DNA of 64,000 bases from BAIKAL-G1 sp943370385 (GTDB lineage: Bacteria; Cyanobacteriota; Cyanobacteriia; PCC-6307; Cyanobiaceae). The stretch spans positions 1 through 64,000 of the forward strand of contig CALRQT020000015.1 in NCBI GenBank assembly GCA_943370385.1, read 5' to 3'. The position numbers and the translations under genes were made by a program. Shown one piece after another: positions 26,541 through 34,090 of this stretch. Under the pieces are notes generated by a model. It was not told the origin of the DNA and ran no database searches. It saw only the letters and a list, made by a program, of their open reading frames with translations. Within the stretch, counting starts at the first letter, position 1; every line of letters begins with the position of its first letter.

Positions 26541-27692
26541 ATTCGGCTGCATCGCCTGGAGCTGCACCACTTCCGCAACTACGGGCAACTGAGCCTGGCG
26601 ATCGAGGCGCCGCGGCTGCTCGTGATCGGCAGCAATGGCGAGGGCAAATCCAACCTGCTCGAGGCGGTGGAACTGCTTGGCAGCCTGCGCTCCCACCGCT
26701 GCAGCAGCGACCGGGACCTGATCCAGCAGGGGCAGCCCACGGCCCTGGTGCGGGCCCTCTGTGGTGGTGGCGGCGGGGACGGAGGCGACGCCGGGGCGGG
26801 GGCCAGCCAGGCCGATGGGCTCGAACTGGAACTGCGGCGCCAGGGGGGGCGCCAGGCACGCCGCAACGGCAAGCTGCTAGAGCGCCAACTGGACCTGGTC
26901 GGTCCCCTGCGCTGCGTGGGCTTCAGCGCCCTGGATCTGGACCTGGTGCGGGGGGAACCGGCCCTGCGGCGCCAATGGCTCGACCGGGTCGTGCTGCAAC
27001 TGGAGCCGGTCTACGCCGAACTGCTCAGCCGTTATGGCCGCCTGCTGCGCCAACGGGCCCAGCTGCTGCGCCGCGGCCTCGGTGGCGCCCACTTAGGCGA
27101 GCTGCTCGACGCCTTTGACCAGCAGATGGCCTTGATCGGCACGCGCCTGCACCGGCGGCGGCGGCGGGCCCTGCTGCGGCTCGAACCCCTGGCGGCCGCC
27201 TGGCAACGGCACCTCAGCGGCGGCAACGAACAACTGCTGTTGCACTACCAACCCGGCACGCTGCTGGAGGGGGAGGAGGCCGAAGCCCCCTGGCGGGAGG
27301 CCCTGGCCTGGCAACTGCGCCAGCAACGGGACAGCGAGCTGCGGCTGGGCCAATGCGGCGTGGGTCCCCACCGGGACGAAATCCAGCTGCAGCTGGGCGG
27401 CCAGCCGGCCCGGCGCTATGGCTCCGCCGGCCAGCAGCGCAGCCTGGTGTTGGCCCTGAAACTGGCGGAGCTCGAACTGGTGCGCCAACTCTGGGGCGAA
27501 CCGCCCCTGCTGCTGCTCGATGACGTGCTGGCCGAACTCGATCCCACCCGCCAGCAGCTGCTGCTGGAGGCGGTCGGCCAGGGGGAGGGCTACCAATGCC
27601 TGGTCAGCGCCACCCACCTGGGCAGCTTCAGCGATGACTGGTCCAAGACATCCCAAGTGGTTCGGGTCCAGAGGGGGTTAATCAGTGCTTAA
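26541..27692 (+). CDS. recF: DNA replication/repair protein RecF, non-AUG start
   Basis: RecF is an SMC-like ATPase that loads RecA at gaps. The domains present are IRLHRLELHHFRNYGQLSL (strand before the P-loop), Walker A GSNGEGKS, EPALRRQWLDRVVLQLEP, the signature region RRYGSAGQQRSLVLALKLAE, and Walker B PLLLLDDVLAELDP. A GTG at 26622 would begin inside the beta-strand before Walker A and remove about 27 needed residues. Upstream of it an in-frame stop lies at 26517, and between the two there is no ATG, GTG or TTG. The best start is ATT at 26541 (or CTG 26547), giving about 383 residues. It is divergent from tRNA-Arg. Confidence 0.88.
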   Translation: MRLHRLELHHFRNYGQLSLAIEAPRLLVIGSNGEGKSNLLEAVELLGSLRSHRCSSDRDLIQQGQPTALVRALCGGGGGDGGDAGAGASQADGLELELRRQGGRQARRNGKLLERQLDLVGPLRCVGFSALDLDLVRGEPALRRQWLDRVVLQLEPVYAELLSRYGRLLRQRAQLLRRGLGGAHLGELLDAFDQQMALIGTRLHRRRRRALLRLEPLAAAWQRHLSGGNEQLLLHYQPGTLLEGEEAEAPWREALAWQLRQQRDSELRLGQCGVGPHRDEIQLQLGGQPARRYGSAGQQRSLVLALKLAELELVRQLWGEPPLLLLDDVLAELDPTRQQLLLEAVGQGEGYQCLVSATHLGSFSDDWSKTSQVVRVQRGLISA

Positions 27693-27718
27693 GATGGGAT
27701 GCTGTCTGACTGGATTCG

Positions 27719-28213
27719 ATGACCCAGGCCTGCCTCCACCCCAACCCGGGATGGACCGGAGCTGCGAGCCCCTTCTCCCCAAGCCCCAATTCCAACCTCA
27801 GTGCCACCGACATGGTGGGCAAACACTGCATTCTCGAGCTTTATAATTGCGATCCCGCAAAGCTCGATGACGAAGCCTTTCTCAGGACCGCCATCACGAC
27901 AGCAGCGAAGCGTGCTGGCGCCACTCTCCTGAACTTGATTACCCACCGGTTTGAACCGCAGGGTGTCACGGGGTTGGCCCTTTTGGCCGAATCCCATATC
28001 TCGATTCACACCTGGCCCGAATCGGGCTACGCCGCGGTGGATGTGTTCACCTGTGGGGACCACACCATGCCGGAGCGCGCCTGCGCCGTGTTGAGCGAAG
28101 AACTCAACGCCGCCCGCTTCAAGTTGAAGAGTTTCCTGCGGGAAACCCCCAGCGAAGTGGCCGGTGCCGACCGTGCTCCCGTGGCAGCGGTGGCCGCTGC
28201 CGGGCTCAACTGA
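27719..28213 (+). CDS. speD: S-adenosylmethionine decarboxylase proenzyme
   Basis: The 164-residue protein contains the small bacterial SAMDC fold: MVGKHCILELYNCDPAKLDD, then FEPQGVTGLALLAESHISIH. Self-cleavage at Glu91-Ser92 would give the pyruvoyl cofactor. TWPESGYAAVDVFTCGD follows. It makes decarboxylated SAM for spermidine. The ATG at 27719 adds 31 residues in front of the conserved MVGKH; the ATG at 27812 is the more conservative start. It follows recF by 26 bp and ends before a strong hairpin. Confidence 0.92.
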   Translation: MTQACLHPNPGWTGAASPFSPSPNSNLSATDMVGKHCILELYNCDPAKLDDEAFLRTAITTAAKRAGATLLNLITHRFEPQGVTGLALLAESHISIHTWPESGYAAVDVFTCGDHTMPERACAVLSEELNAARFKLKSFLRETPSEVAGADRAPVAAVAAAGLN

Positions 28214-28242
28214 CGTCAAGGCAGCTCAAACGATCCGACCTA

Positions 28243-28263
28243 GGGGCCCCAGGGCCCCTTTTT
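28243..28263 (+). terminator. intrinsic terminator after speD
   Basis: Arms GGGGCCC and GGGCCCC with a 2-nt gap (a GC-rich palindrome), followed by five T, 29 bp behind the speD stop. A second, wider inverted pair (GGCGCCTG at 28268 and CAGGCGCC at 28311) follows in the spacer before larE. Confidence 0.85.
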
Positions 28264-28393
28264 GGTAGGCGCCTGTTTTGGGAGCACCAGGTTTAAGGGC
28301 ACCTCGGGGGCAGGCGCCAGATTGGGGGGCACCACCGGGGCCCAGTCACCCAAAAGCAGCCCGCTCAAGAGACAGCAAACGCCGCAATCGCGC

Positions 28394-29320
28394 TCAAGCC
28401 AGGGGAGCCTGGGCCTCCCGGCGGCTGGCCGCCTCGAGGTGGTCGCGGTTGAGCTTGCCGCTCACCAATCCCTCCAGATCCAGGCTCACGGCGCTGAAGC
28501 CCAGCTGGCGGAAGGCCGCCACCAGGGGCTCGCGGGCCCCATCGGCCAGCAGGCCGGCGATCAGGGACGCCGGCACCTCAATCCGGGCCGCCTCCCCCTG
28601 GCTGCGCACCCGCACCTCCGGCAGGCCCTGGGCCCGTAGCCAGTCCTCGGCAGCGGCCACCCGCTGCAGCCTGGTGGCCGAAATCGGCTCGCCATAGGGG
28701 AAACGGGAGGCCAGGCAGGGCTGGGCCGGCTTATCCCACCAGGGAAAGCCCAGGGCCCGGGAGATCGCCCGCACCGCCGCCTTGTCGATGCCCAGCTCCG
28801 CCAAGGGCGAGACCACGCCCCGCTCCTGGGCTGCCCGCAGCCCCGGGCGGTGGTCCCCCAGGTCGTCGAGGTTGACGCCATCCAGCACCGTGGGCGCCAG
28901 CGGTTCGCCGGCCTGCTCACCCCAGGCCGCCTCGGCAAGCCCGACCCGTTCCGCCTCTGCCAGGGCGGCGAGCAAGCCATGCAGTTCCTTTTTGCAGGCG
29001 TAGCAACGGTCGATGGGGTTGCTGGCGTAGGCCGGATCCTGCAGCTCGGCGGTGGCGATCTCGCGGTGGACCAGGCCCAGCCAGGCGGCCTGCAGCTGGG
29101 CCTCGCTGCGCAGATGGGGGGCCAGGGCGGGGGAGATGCCAGTCACGGCCACGGCCCGCTCGCCCAGCTGCTCGGCGGCGATCGCCGCCACCAGGGCGCT
29201 GTCCACCCCGCCGGAATAGGCCACCAGCACCTGGCGATAGCTGGCGATGCGTTCGCGCAGGGCCGCCAGCGCCAGCTGCTGGGCAGGAGCCAGCGTCTCC
29301 ACTTGGCGGTGGCCGTTCAT
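28394..29320 (-). CDS. larE: ATP-dependent sulfur transferase LarE-like
   Basis: The 308-residue PP-loop ATPase has the P-loop SGGVDS at residues 36-41, NPIDRCYACKKELHGLL (the cysteines of the family), DGVNLDDLGDHRPGLRAAQE, and KPAQPCLASRFPYGEPI. LarE inserts sulfur into the nickel-pincer cofactor precursor of lactate racemase, giving up its own cysteine sulfur or using a cluster. LarB, LarC and LarA are not in the window, so the role here may be different. It starts at ATG 29320, divergent from the CobO-like gene. Confidence 0.85.
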   Translation of the reverse strand: MNGHRQVETLAPAQQLALAALRERIASYRQVLVAYSGGVDSALVAAIAAEQLGERAVAVTGISPALAPHLRSEAQLQAAWLGLVHREIATAELQDPAYASNPIDRCYACKKELHGLLAALAEAERVGLAEAAWGEQAGEPLAPTVLDGVNLDDLGDHRPGLRAAQERGVVSPLAELGIDKAAVRAISRALGFPWWDKPAQPCLASRFPYGEPISATRLQRVAAAEDWLRAQGLPEVRVRSQGEAARIEVPASLIAGLLADGAREPLVAAFRQLGFSAVSLDLEGLVSGKLNRDHLEAASRREAQAPLA

Positions 29321-29398
29321 GGCGTCGGTGCCCCCCAGGGCCGTCGTTAGGATTCAACGGTATGAGGCCTGGCCATGGCCCTGTAGGGCAGCACCTCC

Positions 29399-30610
29399 GT
29401 GACAGGCATCGCCAACCGCCGTTCCAGCAGCAGTTCCACCGCCGGCAGCTCCCGGGGTATCGGCATCCGCACCGCCGCAGACGCCAGTGAGCGCAGCCAT
29501 GGCCAGCTGCACGTCTATGACGGCGACGGCAAGGGCAAGAGCCAGGCCGCCCTGGGGGTGGTGCTGCGCACGATCGGCCTGGGGATCTGCGAACAGAAAC
29601 GCACCCGCGTGCTGCTGCTGCGCTTCCTAAAAGGTCCCGGCCGCTCCTACGACGAGGACGCCGCCATCGAGGCCCTGCAGCAGGGCTTTCCCCACCTGAT
29701 TGACCAGGTGCGCACCGGCCGCGGGGATTTCTTCACGGCCGACGAAGCCACCAAATTTGATCGTCAGGAGGCCCAGAGGGGCTGGGATATCGCCAAGGGA
29801 GCGATCGCCAGCGCCCTGTATTCGGTGGTGGTGCTGGATGAACTGAGTCCGGTGCTGGACCTGGGCCTGCTCGACATCGCCGATGTGGTCCAGACCCTGG
29901 CCGCCAAGCCCGCCGGCATGGAAGTGATCGTCACCGGCCGGGGCGCCCCGCGCCAGCTGGTGCAGATCGCCGATCTCCACTCGGAAATGCGGGCCCACCG
30001 CCGCAAGGATCTCTGGCTCGACGAGGAGGGCTACCCGGACGGGGCCGCCAATCCGGGGCTCGATGGCATCGAGATCTACACCGGCGAAGGCAAGGGCAAA
30101 TCCACCAGCGCCCTGGGCAAGGCCCTACAGGCAATCGGCCGCGGCATCAGCCAGGACAAGAGCCACCGGGTGCTGATCCTGCAATGGCTCAAAGGCGGCA
30201 GCGGCTACACCGAAGACGCCGCCATCGCCGCCCTACGGGAGAGCTATCCCCACCTGGTCGACCACCTGCGCTCCGGACGCGATGCGATCGTTTGGCGCGG
30301 CCAGCAGCAGCCGATCGACTACGTGGAAGCGGAGCGAGCCTGGGAGATCGCCCGGGCCGCGATCGCCAGTGGCCTCTACAAAACCGTGATCCTCGATGAG
30401 CTCAACCCCACCGTGGACCTGGAGCTGCTGCCGGTGGAGCCGATCGTGCAAACCCTGCTGCGCAAACCCTCCGAAACGGAGGTGATCATCACCGGCCGCT
30501 GCAAAAATCCGCCGGCCTACTTCGATCTAGCCAGCGTCCATTCCGAGATGGTCTGCCACAAGCACTACGCCGAACGGGGTGTGGACCTCAAGCGTGGCGT
30601 CGATTACTGA
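29399..30610 (+). CDS. tandem-duplicated CobO/BtuR-like P-loop protein
   Basis: The 403-residue protein consists of two copies of a CobO/BtuR-like ATP:corrinoid adenosyltransferase domain. Walker A motifs are at 41-49 (DGDGKGKSQ) and 228-236 (TGEGKGKST), and the Walker B-like strands are VVVLDELSPVLDL and TVILDELNPTVDL. Both halves end in a related LHSEM/VHSEM block. A single-domain CobO would adenosylate cob(I)yrinic acid or cobinamide. The fused form is annotated as a P-loop family in cyanobacteria; whether it uses corrinoids is unproven. GTG at 29399 is the start. The first ~35 residues are Ser/Arg-rich. Confidence 0.78.
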   Translation: MTGIANRRSSSSSTAGSSRGIGIRTAADASERSHGQLHVYDGDGKGKSQAALGVVLRTIGLGICEQKRTRVLLLRFLKGPGRSYDEDAAIEALQQGFPHLIDQVRTGRGDFFTADEATKFDRQEAQRGWDIAKGAIASALYSVVVLDELSPVLDLGLLDIADVVQTLAAKPAGMEVIVTGRGAPRQLVQIADLHSEMRAHRRKDLWLDEEGYPDGAANPGLDGIEIYTGEGKGKSTSALGKALQAIGRGISQDKSHRVLILQWLKGGSGYTEDAAIAALRESYPHLVDHLRSGRDAIVWRGQQQPIDYVEAERAWEIARAAIASGLYKTVILDELNPTVDLELLPVEPIVQTLLRKPSETEVIITGRCKNPPAYFDLASVHSEMVCHKHYAERGVDLKRGVDY

Positions 30611-30722
30611 AGACCCAAGGGCAGCCCATCGCGCTCGATCCATCGGGCGCCAACCCAATCCATCGCTGAACTGGGAAGGAACACGACCAGCCCGCACGGG
30701 CTAATCCTGTCCCTTGCCCACT

Positions 30723-31895
30723 TCAATAGCGCTGCACGCTGGGATCCACCTCCTGGCTCCAGGCATCAATGCCGCCGGCCACGTTGATCCCATCGATGCC
30801 GGCGCGCTTGAGGGCAATCAGGGCCTTGGCGGAGCGCCCCCCCAGCTTGCAGTGGACGTAGAGCGTTTTGCCCGCCGCCAGCTGCTGAACACGCTCGATC
30901 GCGGTGCCGTTTTCAATGTGATCGAGGGGAATCAAAATCGCCCCAGGGATCACGGCGATATCGGCCTCGGGCGGATTGCGCACGTCGATCAACACCAGCC
31001 CACTGGTGTCGCCATCGAGCAGGGTCTTGAGGGCGGTCACCGAGATGCTTTCAACCGAGCCGGCTTCCTCCTGGCCGGGGGCGGAGCCGCCGACGCCACA
31101 GAATTCCTGGTAATCGATCAGTTTCTCGATCACGGGCCGCTCGGGGTTGGGGCGCAATTTCAGTTCGCGGAACTTCATCGCCAGGGCATCAAACAGGAGC
31201 AGGCGGCCGCTCAAGGTGGTGCCGATGCCGGTGATGATCTTGACGGCCTCGGTGGCCTGGATCACACCGATAATCCCGGGCAGCACCCCGACCACGCCGC
31301 CTTCGGCGCAGGAGGGCACCATGCCCGGCGGCGGCGGTTCGGGGAACAGGTCGCGGTAATTGGGACTCTCGCTGGTGAGGTTGAAGACCGTGGCCTGGCC
31401 CTCGAAGCGGAAGATTGAGCCATACACATTGGGCTTCCCCAGCAGCACGCAGGCGTCGTTCACCAGGTAGCGGGTGGGGAAGTTATCGGTGCCATCGCAG
31501 ACAAGGTCGTAGCCGGCAATGATCTCGAGGGCGTTCTCGCTGGTGAGGGCGGTCTCGTAGAGATCCACCTGGCAGTGGGGGTTGATCTCCAGGATCCGGG
31601 CCTTGGCCGATTCGATCTTGGGTTTGCCAACCCAGCTGGTGCCGTGGATCACCTGGCGTTGCAGGTTGCTGTGGTCCACCACGTCGAAATCGACGATGCC
31701 CAGGCGCCCCACCCCGGCCGCAGCCAGGTAGAGCAGCAGCGGCGAGCCGAGGCCGCCGGTGCCAACGCAGAGCACCGAAGCCGCCTTGAGGCGCTTCTGG
31801 CCCTCCATGCCCACCTCGGGCAGGATCAGGTGCCGGGAGAAACGAGCCACCTCATCGGGGCTCAGGCTGATGCCACTGGTATCGGGGGGAAGCAT
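30723..31895 (-). CDS. moeB: MoeB/MoeZ-type E1-like adenylyltransferase with rhodanese domain
   Basis: The 390-residue protein has an E1-like domain (residues 1-~265): ATP-binding VLCVGTGGLGSPLLLYLAAA, IVDFDVVDHSNLQRQVIH, DLVCDGTDNFPTRYLVND, and the cysteine in VPSCAEGGVVGVLPG. It also has a C-terminal rhodanese domain with the persulfide cysteine in YVHCKLGGRS. It activates ubiquitin-like sulfur carriers (MoaD/ThiS type) for molybdopterin, thiamin or tRNA thiolation. The zinc CxxC pairs of E. coli MoeB are not seen, as in other cyanobacterial versions I recall. It is on the same strand as the upstream JAMM protease gene. Confidence 0.92.
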   Translation of the reverse strand: MLPPDTSGISLSPDEVARFSRHLILPEVGMEGQKRLKAASVLCVGTGGLGSPLLLYLAAAGVGRLGIVDFDVVDHSNLQRQVIHGTSWVGKPKIESAKARILEINPHCQVDLYETALTSENALEIIAGYDLVCDGTDNFPTRYLVNDACVLLGKPNVYGSIFRFEGQATVFNLTSESPNYRDLFPEPPPPGMVPSCAEGGVVGVLPGIIGVIQATEAVKIITGIGTTLSGRLLLFDALAMKFRELKLRPNPERPVIEKLIDYQEFCGVGGSAPGQEEAGSVESISVTALKTLLDGDTSGLVLIDVRNPPEADIAVIPGAILIPLDHIENGTAIERVQQLAAGKTLYVHCKLGGRSAKALIALKRAGIDGINVAGGIDAWSQEVDPSVQRY

Positions 31896-32026
31896 GGACG
31901 GTTTCAGCTCCAGGTAACCACTCTCCCAAATGCCCGAACCGGATCACGATCCGGGCGGCTCGATCCCAAGGGACGGGAACCTGCCCTAGCCCAGGTCCGC
32001 CATCCCGGCAGCGGCCATGGCGGGGA

Positions 32027-32518
32027 TTAGGACGCGATCTCGATCGCCAAGGCCTGGGGCGCGGCCCCGTCCCCCGGCAGCCACCAGGCCCCCAGGCCCG
32101 CCAGGGGACCGGCAGGCTCACCAGCAGCCCCAGCCCCCGGCAGGCCCGACCGGATCACCATCAGGGTGGGGGCAACGGCCAGGGCCAGGTCGGTGGCGGA
32201 GGGCACCGCTGGGCTGGCCGGGTGGCTGTGGGCCGAGCCGAGCACCTGAACCCCCCGCTGCCGGGCCCAGCGTTGGGCCAGCAACTGCTCGCGGGGATCG
32301 AGCAGGAAACGCTGGCAACGTTCGCGTTTGGGCTCCCATTTGTTCTGGCAGGGCCAGACCTCGCTTACTTGCAGCAGATGTCCCCCCGAGGCGTCGGGCA
32401 ACTGCTGTCCAAGCAGCAAGGCACAGCCCTCCTCCGGGGCCGCCGCCGCGAGCACTCCCCCCAGGATCGTCAGCCAATCCAAATTGAGGCGCAAGAGCGC
32501 TGGCAATACAGGACTCAC
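32027..32518 (-). CDS. JAMM/MPN+ metalloprotease
   Basis: The 163-residue protein has a complete JAMM motif: Glu in PEEGCALLLG, then HSHP, seven residues, Ser, two residues, and Asp (HSHPASPAVPSATD). These residues bind zinc in Rad23-type and AMSH-type isopeptidases and in Mec+. In bacteria, short JAMM proteases trim ubiquitin-like sulfur carriers such as CysO. It lies 131 bp upstream of moeB on the same strand, fitting such a role. GTG at 32518 is the start, only 40 bp from the divergent CAAD gene. Confidence 0.85.
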   Translation of the reverse strand: MSPVLPALLRLNLDWLTILGGVLAAAAPEEGCALLLGQQLPDASGGHLLQVSEVWPCQNKWEPKRERCQRFLLDPREQLLAQRWARQRGVQVLGSAHSHPASPAVPSATDLALAVAPTLMVIRSGLPGAGAAGEPAGPLAGLGAWWLPGDGAAPQALAIEIAS

Positions 32519-32558
32519 CCCGATACCTTATGGGCAATGAGTGTTAAGCACTGTTGAC

Positions 32559-32924
32559 ATGAGCGACGAGACCCTCGACCAACAGGAGCAGGGAACCGCC
32601 CCTACCGCAGACACGGGCGCCAACTTCACCGAGCGCTACAGCGAAATTCTCGGCAAGGTCAACGCCACCCTCGACCAGGTGGATTGGACCCAGATGGGTC
32701 GCCTCGGCAAGGGGCTAGGGGTCCTGGTGGCGGTCATCGTCGCCCAGGTGCTGATCAAGGGCGTGCTCGACACCATCAATCTTCTGCCCGTGATTCCCGG
32801 CCTGCTCGAACTGCTGGGCCTGGTGGTAGTGGGCACCTGGAGCTGGCACAACCTCACCACCAGCGACAAACGCCAGGCGGTGGTCACCAAATTGCAGACC
32901 CTGCGCCAGGAATACCTAGGCTGA
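32559..32924 (+). CDS. CAAD-domain thylakoid membrane protein (CURT1-like)
   Basis: The 121-residue protein has an acidic/Gln-rich N-terminus, an amphipathic helix (FTERYSEILGKVNATLDQVD), and two closely spaced transmembrane segments (LGVLVAVIVAQVLIKGVLDT and LLELLGLVVVGTWSWHN). This is the CAAD/CURT1 architecture that shapes thylakoid edges. CAAD domains also anchor aminoacyl-tRNA synthetases in cyanobacteria; here it stands alone. The ATG at 32559 is chosen; a GTG at 32541 would add six residues. A terminator follows. Confidence 0.85.
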   Translation: MSDETLDQQEQGTAPTADTGANFTERYSEILGKVNATLDQVDWTQMGRLGKGLGVLVAVIVAQVLIKGVLDTINLLPVIPGLLELLGLVVVGTWSWHNLTTSDKRQAVVTKLQTLRQEYLG

Positions 32925-32968
32925 GCTTTGACCTGCCCTCTGGGCCTAAACTCCTGCTGGATGCTTTC

Positions 32969-32999
32969 CCTGCCCTGGGGGACGTTCGGCAGGTTTTTT
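32969..32999 (+). terminator. intrinsic terminator after CAAD gene
   Basis: Arms CCTGCC and GGCAGG around a 13-nt loop, followed by six T. A second T-rich stretch of eight T lies at about 33026-33033. Confidence 0.8.
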
Positions 33000-33045
33000 C
33001 ATGGCCAGGTTTTTGCCGATCCAAGTTTTTTTTACTGGGATCACT

Positions 33046-33074
33046 GGGCTTGGGTTGGGCTGGGTTGGGTCGGG
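33046..33074 (+). other. six-tract G-quadruplex motif
   Basis: Six GGG tracts at 33046, 33052, 33057, 33062, 33067 and 33072, separated by loops of only 2-3 nt. This fits strong G-quadruplex rules (four tracts, loops of 1-7). It lies between the CAAD terminator and the 3' end of the convergent fructosamine kinase gene, with the G-rich strand on the plus side. A role is not known. Confidence 0.55.
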
Positions 33075-33095
33075 TGCTGATCGACCCAGGCGGCC

Positions 33096-34067
33096 CTAGC
33101 CCATCAAGGCGTCGATGCTGGCCTGGGCCTGGCGCCAGTAGCCGCCGCCGAACAGGTTGGCATGGTTGAGCAGGTGATACAGGTTGTAGATCTCAAGGCG
33201 CCGGCCATGGCCGGGGGGCAGGGGCCAGCGGCCCTCGTAGCCGGCAAAGAACGGCGCCGGAAAGCCGCCAAACAACCGGGCCATGGCCAGGTCCACCTCC
33301 CGGTCGCCCCGGTACACGGCTGGATCAAACATCGAACCGCGGCCATCAACCAGTAGGCCGCCGTTGCCGGCCCAGAGGTCGCCATGGACCAGGCAGGGCC
33401 CAGCCCCATGCTGATCGAGCCAACTGGGCAGCCGGGCCAGCAACGCTTCCGCCTGGCGCAGGGGCCGGCCCGCCCGGGCAGCCAGAAGCAGCTGGGGACC
33501 CAGGCGCCGTTCCGCAAAGAACTCCCCCCAGCCGGCCAACCAGCCGTTGGCCTGGGGGCCGGAGCCGATGAAGTTGTCCTGCTGCCAGCCGAAGCGACCG
33601 TCGCTGCTGGCCAGGCTGCGGTGATGCAGGTCCGCCAGGGCCGCCCCGAAGCACCCCCAGGCCTGGGCTGGGGTCATCGGGTTGGCGGGGCCAGGCGATC
33701 CGGGGAGGGACGTAACAGCCCCGGGTCCACTCCCTAAGCCGCCGCCGGAGCCGGAGGCAGCCCCAGCCAGGGGCAACCACTCCATCAGCAACACAGCCTG
33801 ATCGCCCAGGGCTTCGCAGGCGAGCGGCTGGGGAATCACCAGGTCGCCGGCCAGGGCAGAGAGGGCCGCCAAGCCGTCGGCCTCGGCCCCCAGCAGGGGC
33901 AGTTCAGCCAGGCGATTGGTTTTGGCGAATAGGCGCCGGCCATCGGCCAGATCCAGGCACCAGGCCTGGTGGATGCAGCCCCCGCCCACGGCGGCCTGGG
34001 CCACCAGGGGAACCCCCAGGCGCCGCTCCAGCCAGTCGCTCAGGGGGGCCTGCTGCACCGGATCCAC
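33096..34067 (-). CDS. fructosamine kinase family protein
   Basis: The 323-residue protein shows the FN3K/aminoglycoside-kinase fold: GGCIHQAWCLDLADGRRLFA (nucleotide loop and the Lys in FAKTN), AVLLMEWLPL, the catalytic loop CLVHGDLWAGNGGLL, and FDPAVYRGDREVDLAM (DFG-like). These enzymes phosphorylate sugars attached to lysine (deglycation repair). A ~25-residue Gly/Pro-rich insert follows EWLPL. GTG at 34067 starts it, 23 bp from the divergent crtD gene. Confidence 0.88.
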   Translation of the reverse strand: MDPVQQAPLSDWLERRLGVPLVAQAAVGGGCIHQAWCLDLADGRRLFAKTNRLAELPLLGAEADGLAALSALAGDLVIPQPLACEALGDQAVLLMEWLPLAGAASGSGGGLGSGPGAVTSLPGSPGPANPMTPAQAWGCFGAALADLHHRSLASSDGRFGWQQDNFIGSGPQANGWLAGWGEFFAERRLGPQLLLAARAGRPLRQAEALLARLPSWLDQHGAGPCLVHGDLWAGNGGLLVDGRGSMFDPAVYRGDREVDLAMARLFGGFPAPFFAGYEGRWPLPPGHGRRLEIYNLYHLLNHANLFGGGYWRQAQASIDALMG

Positions 34068-34090
34068 GCTGGCGTTACACCCTTGCCAGC

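Noticed and set aside
26622..26624. GTG as the recF start
   Set aside because: It would remove the first beta-strand and begin three residues before Walker A; homologues need about 27 more residues.
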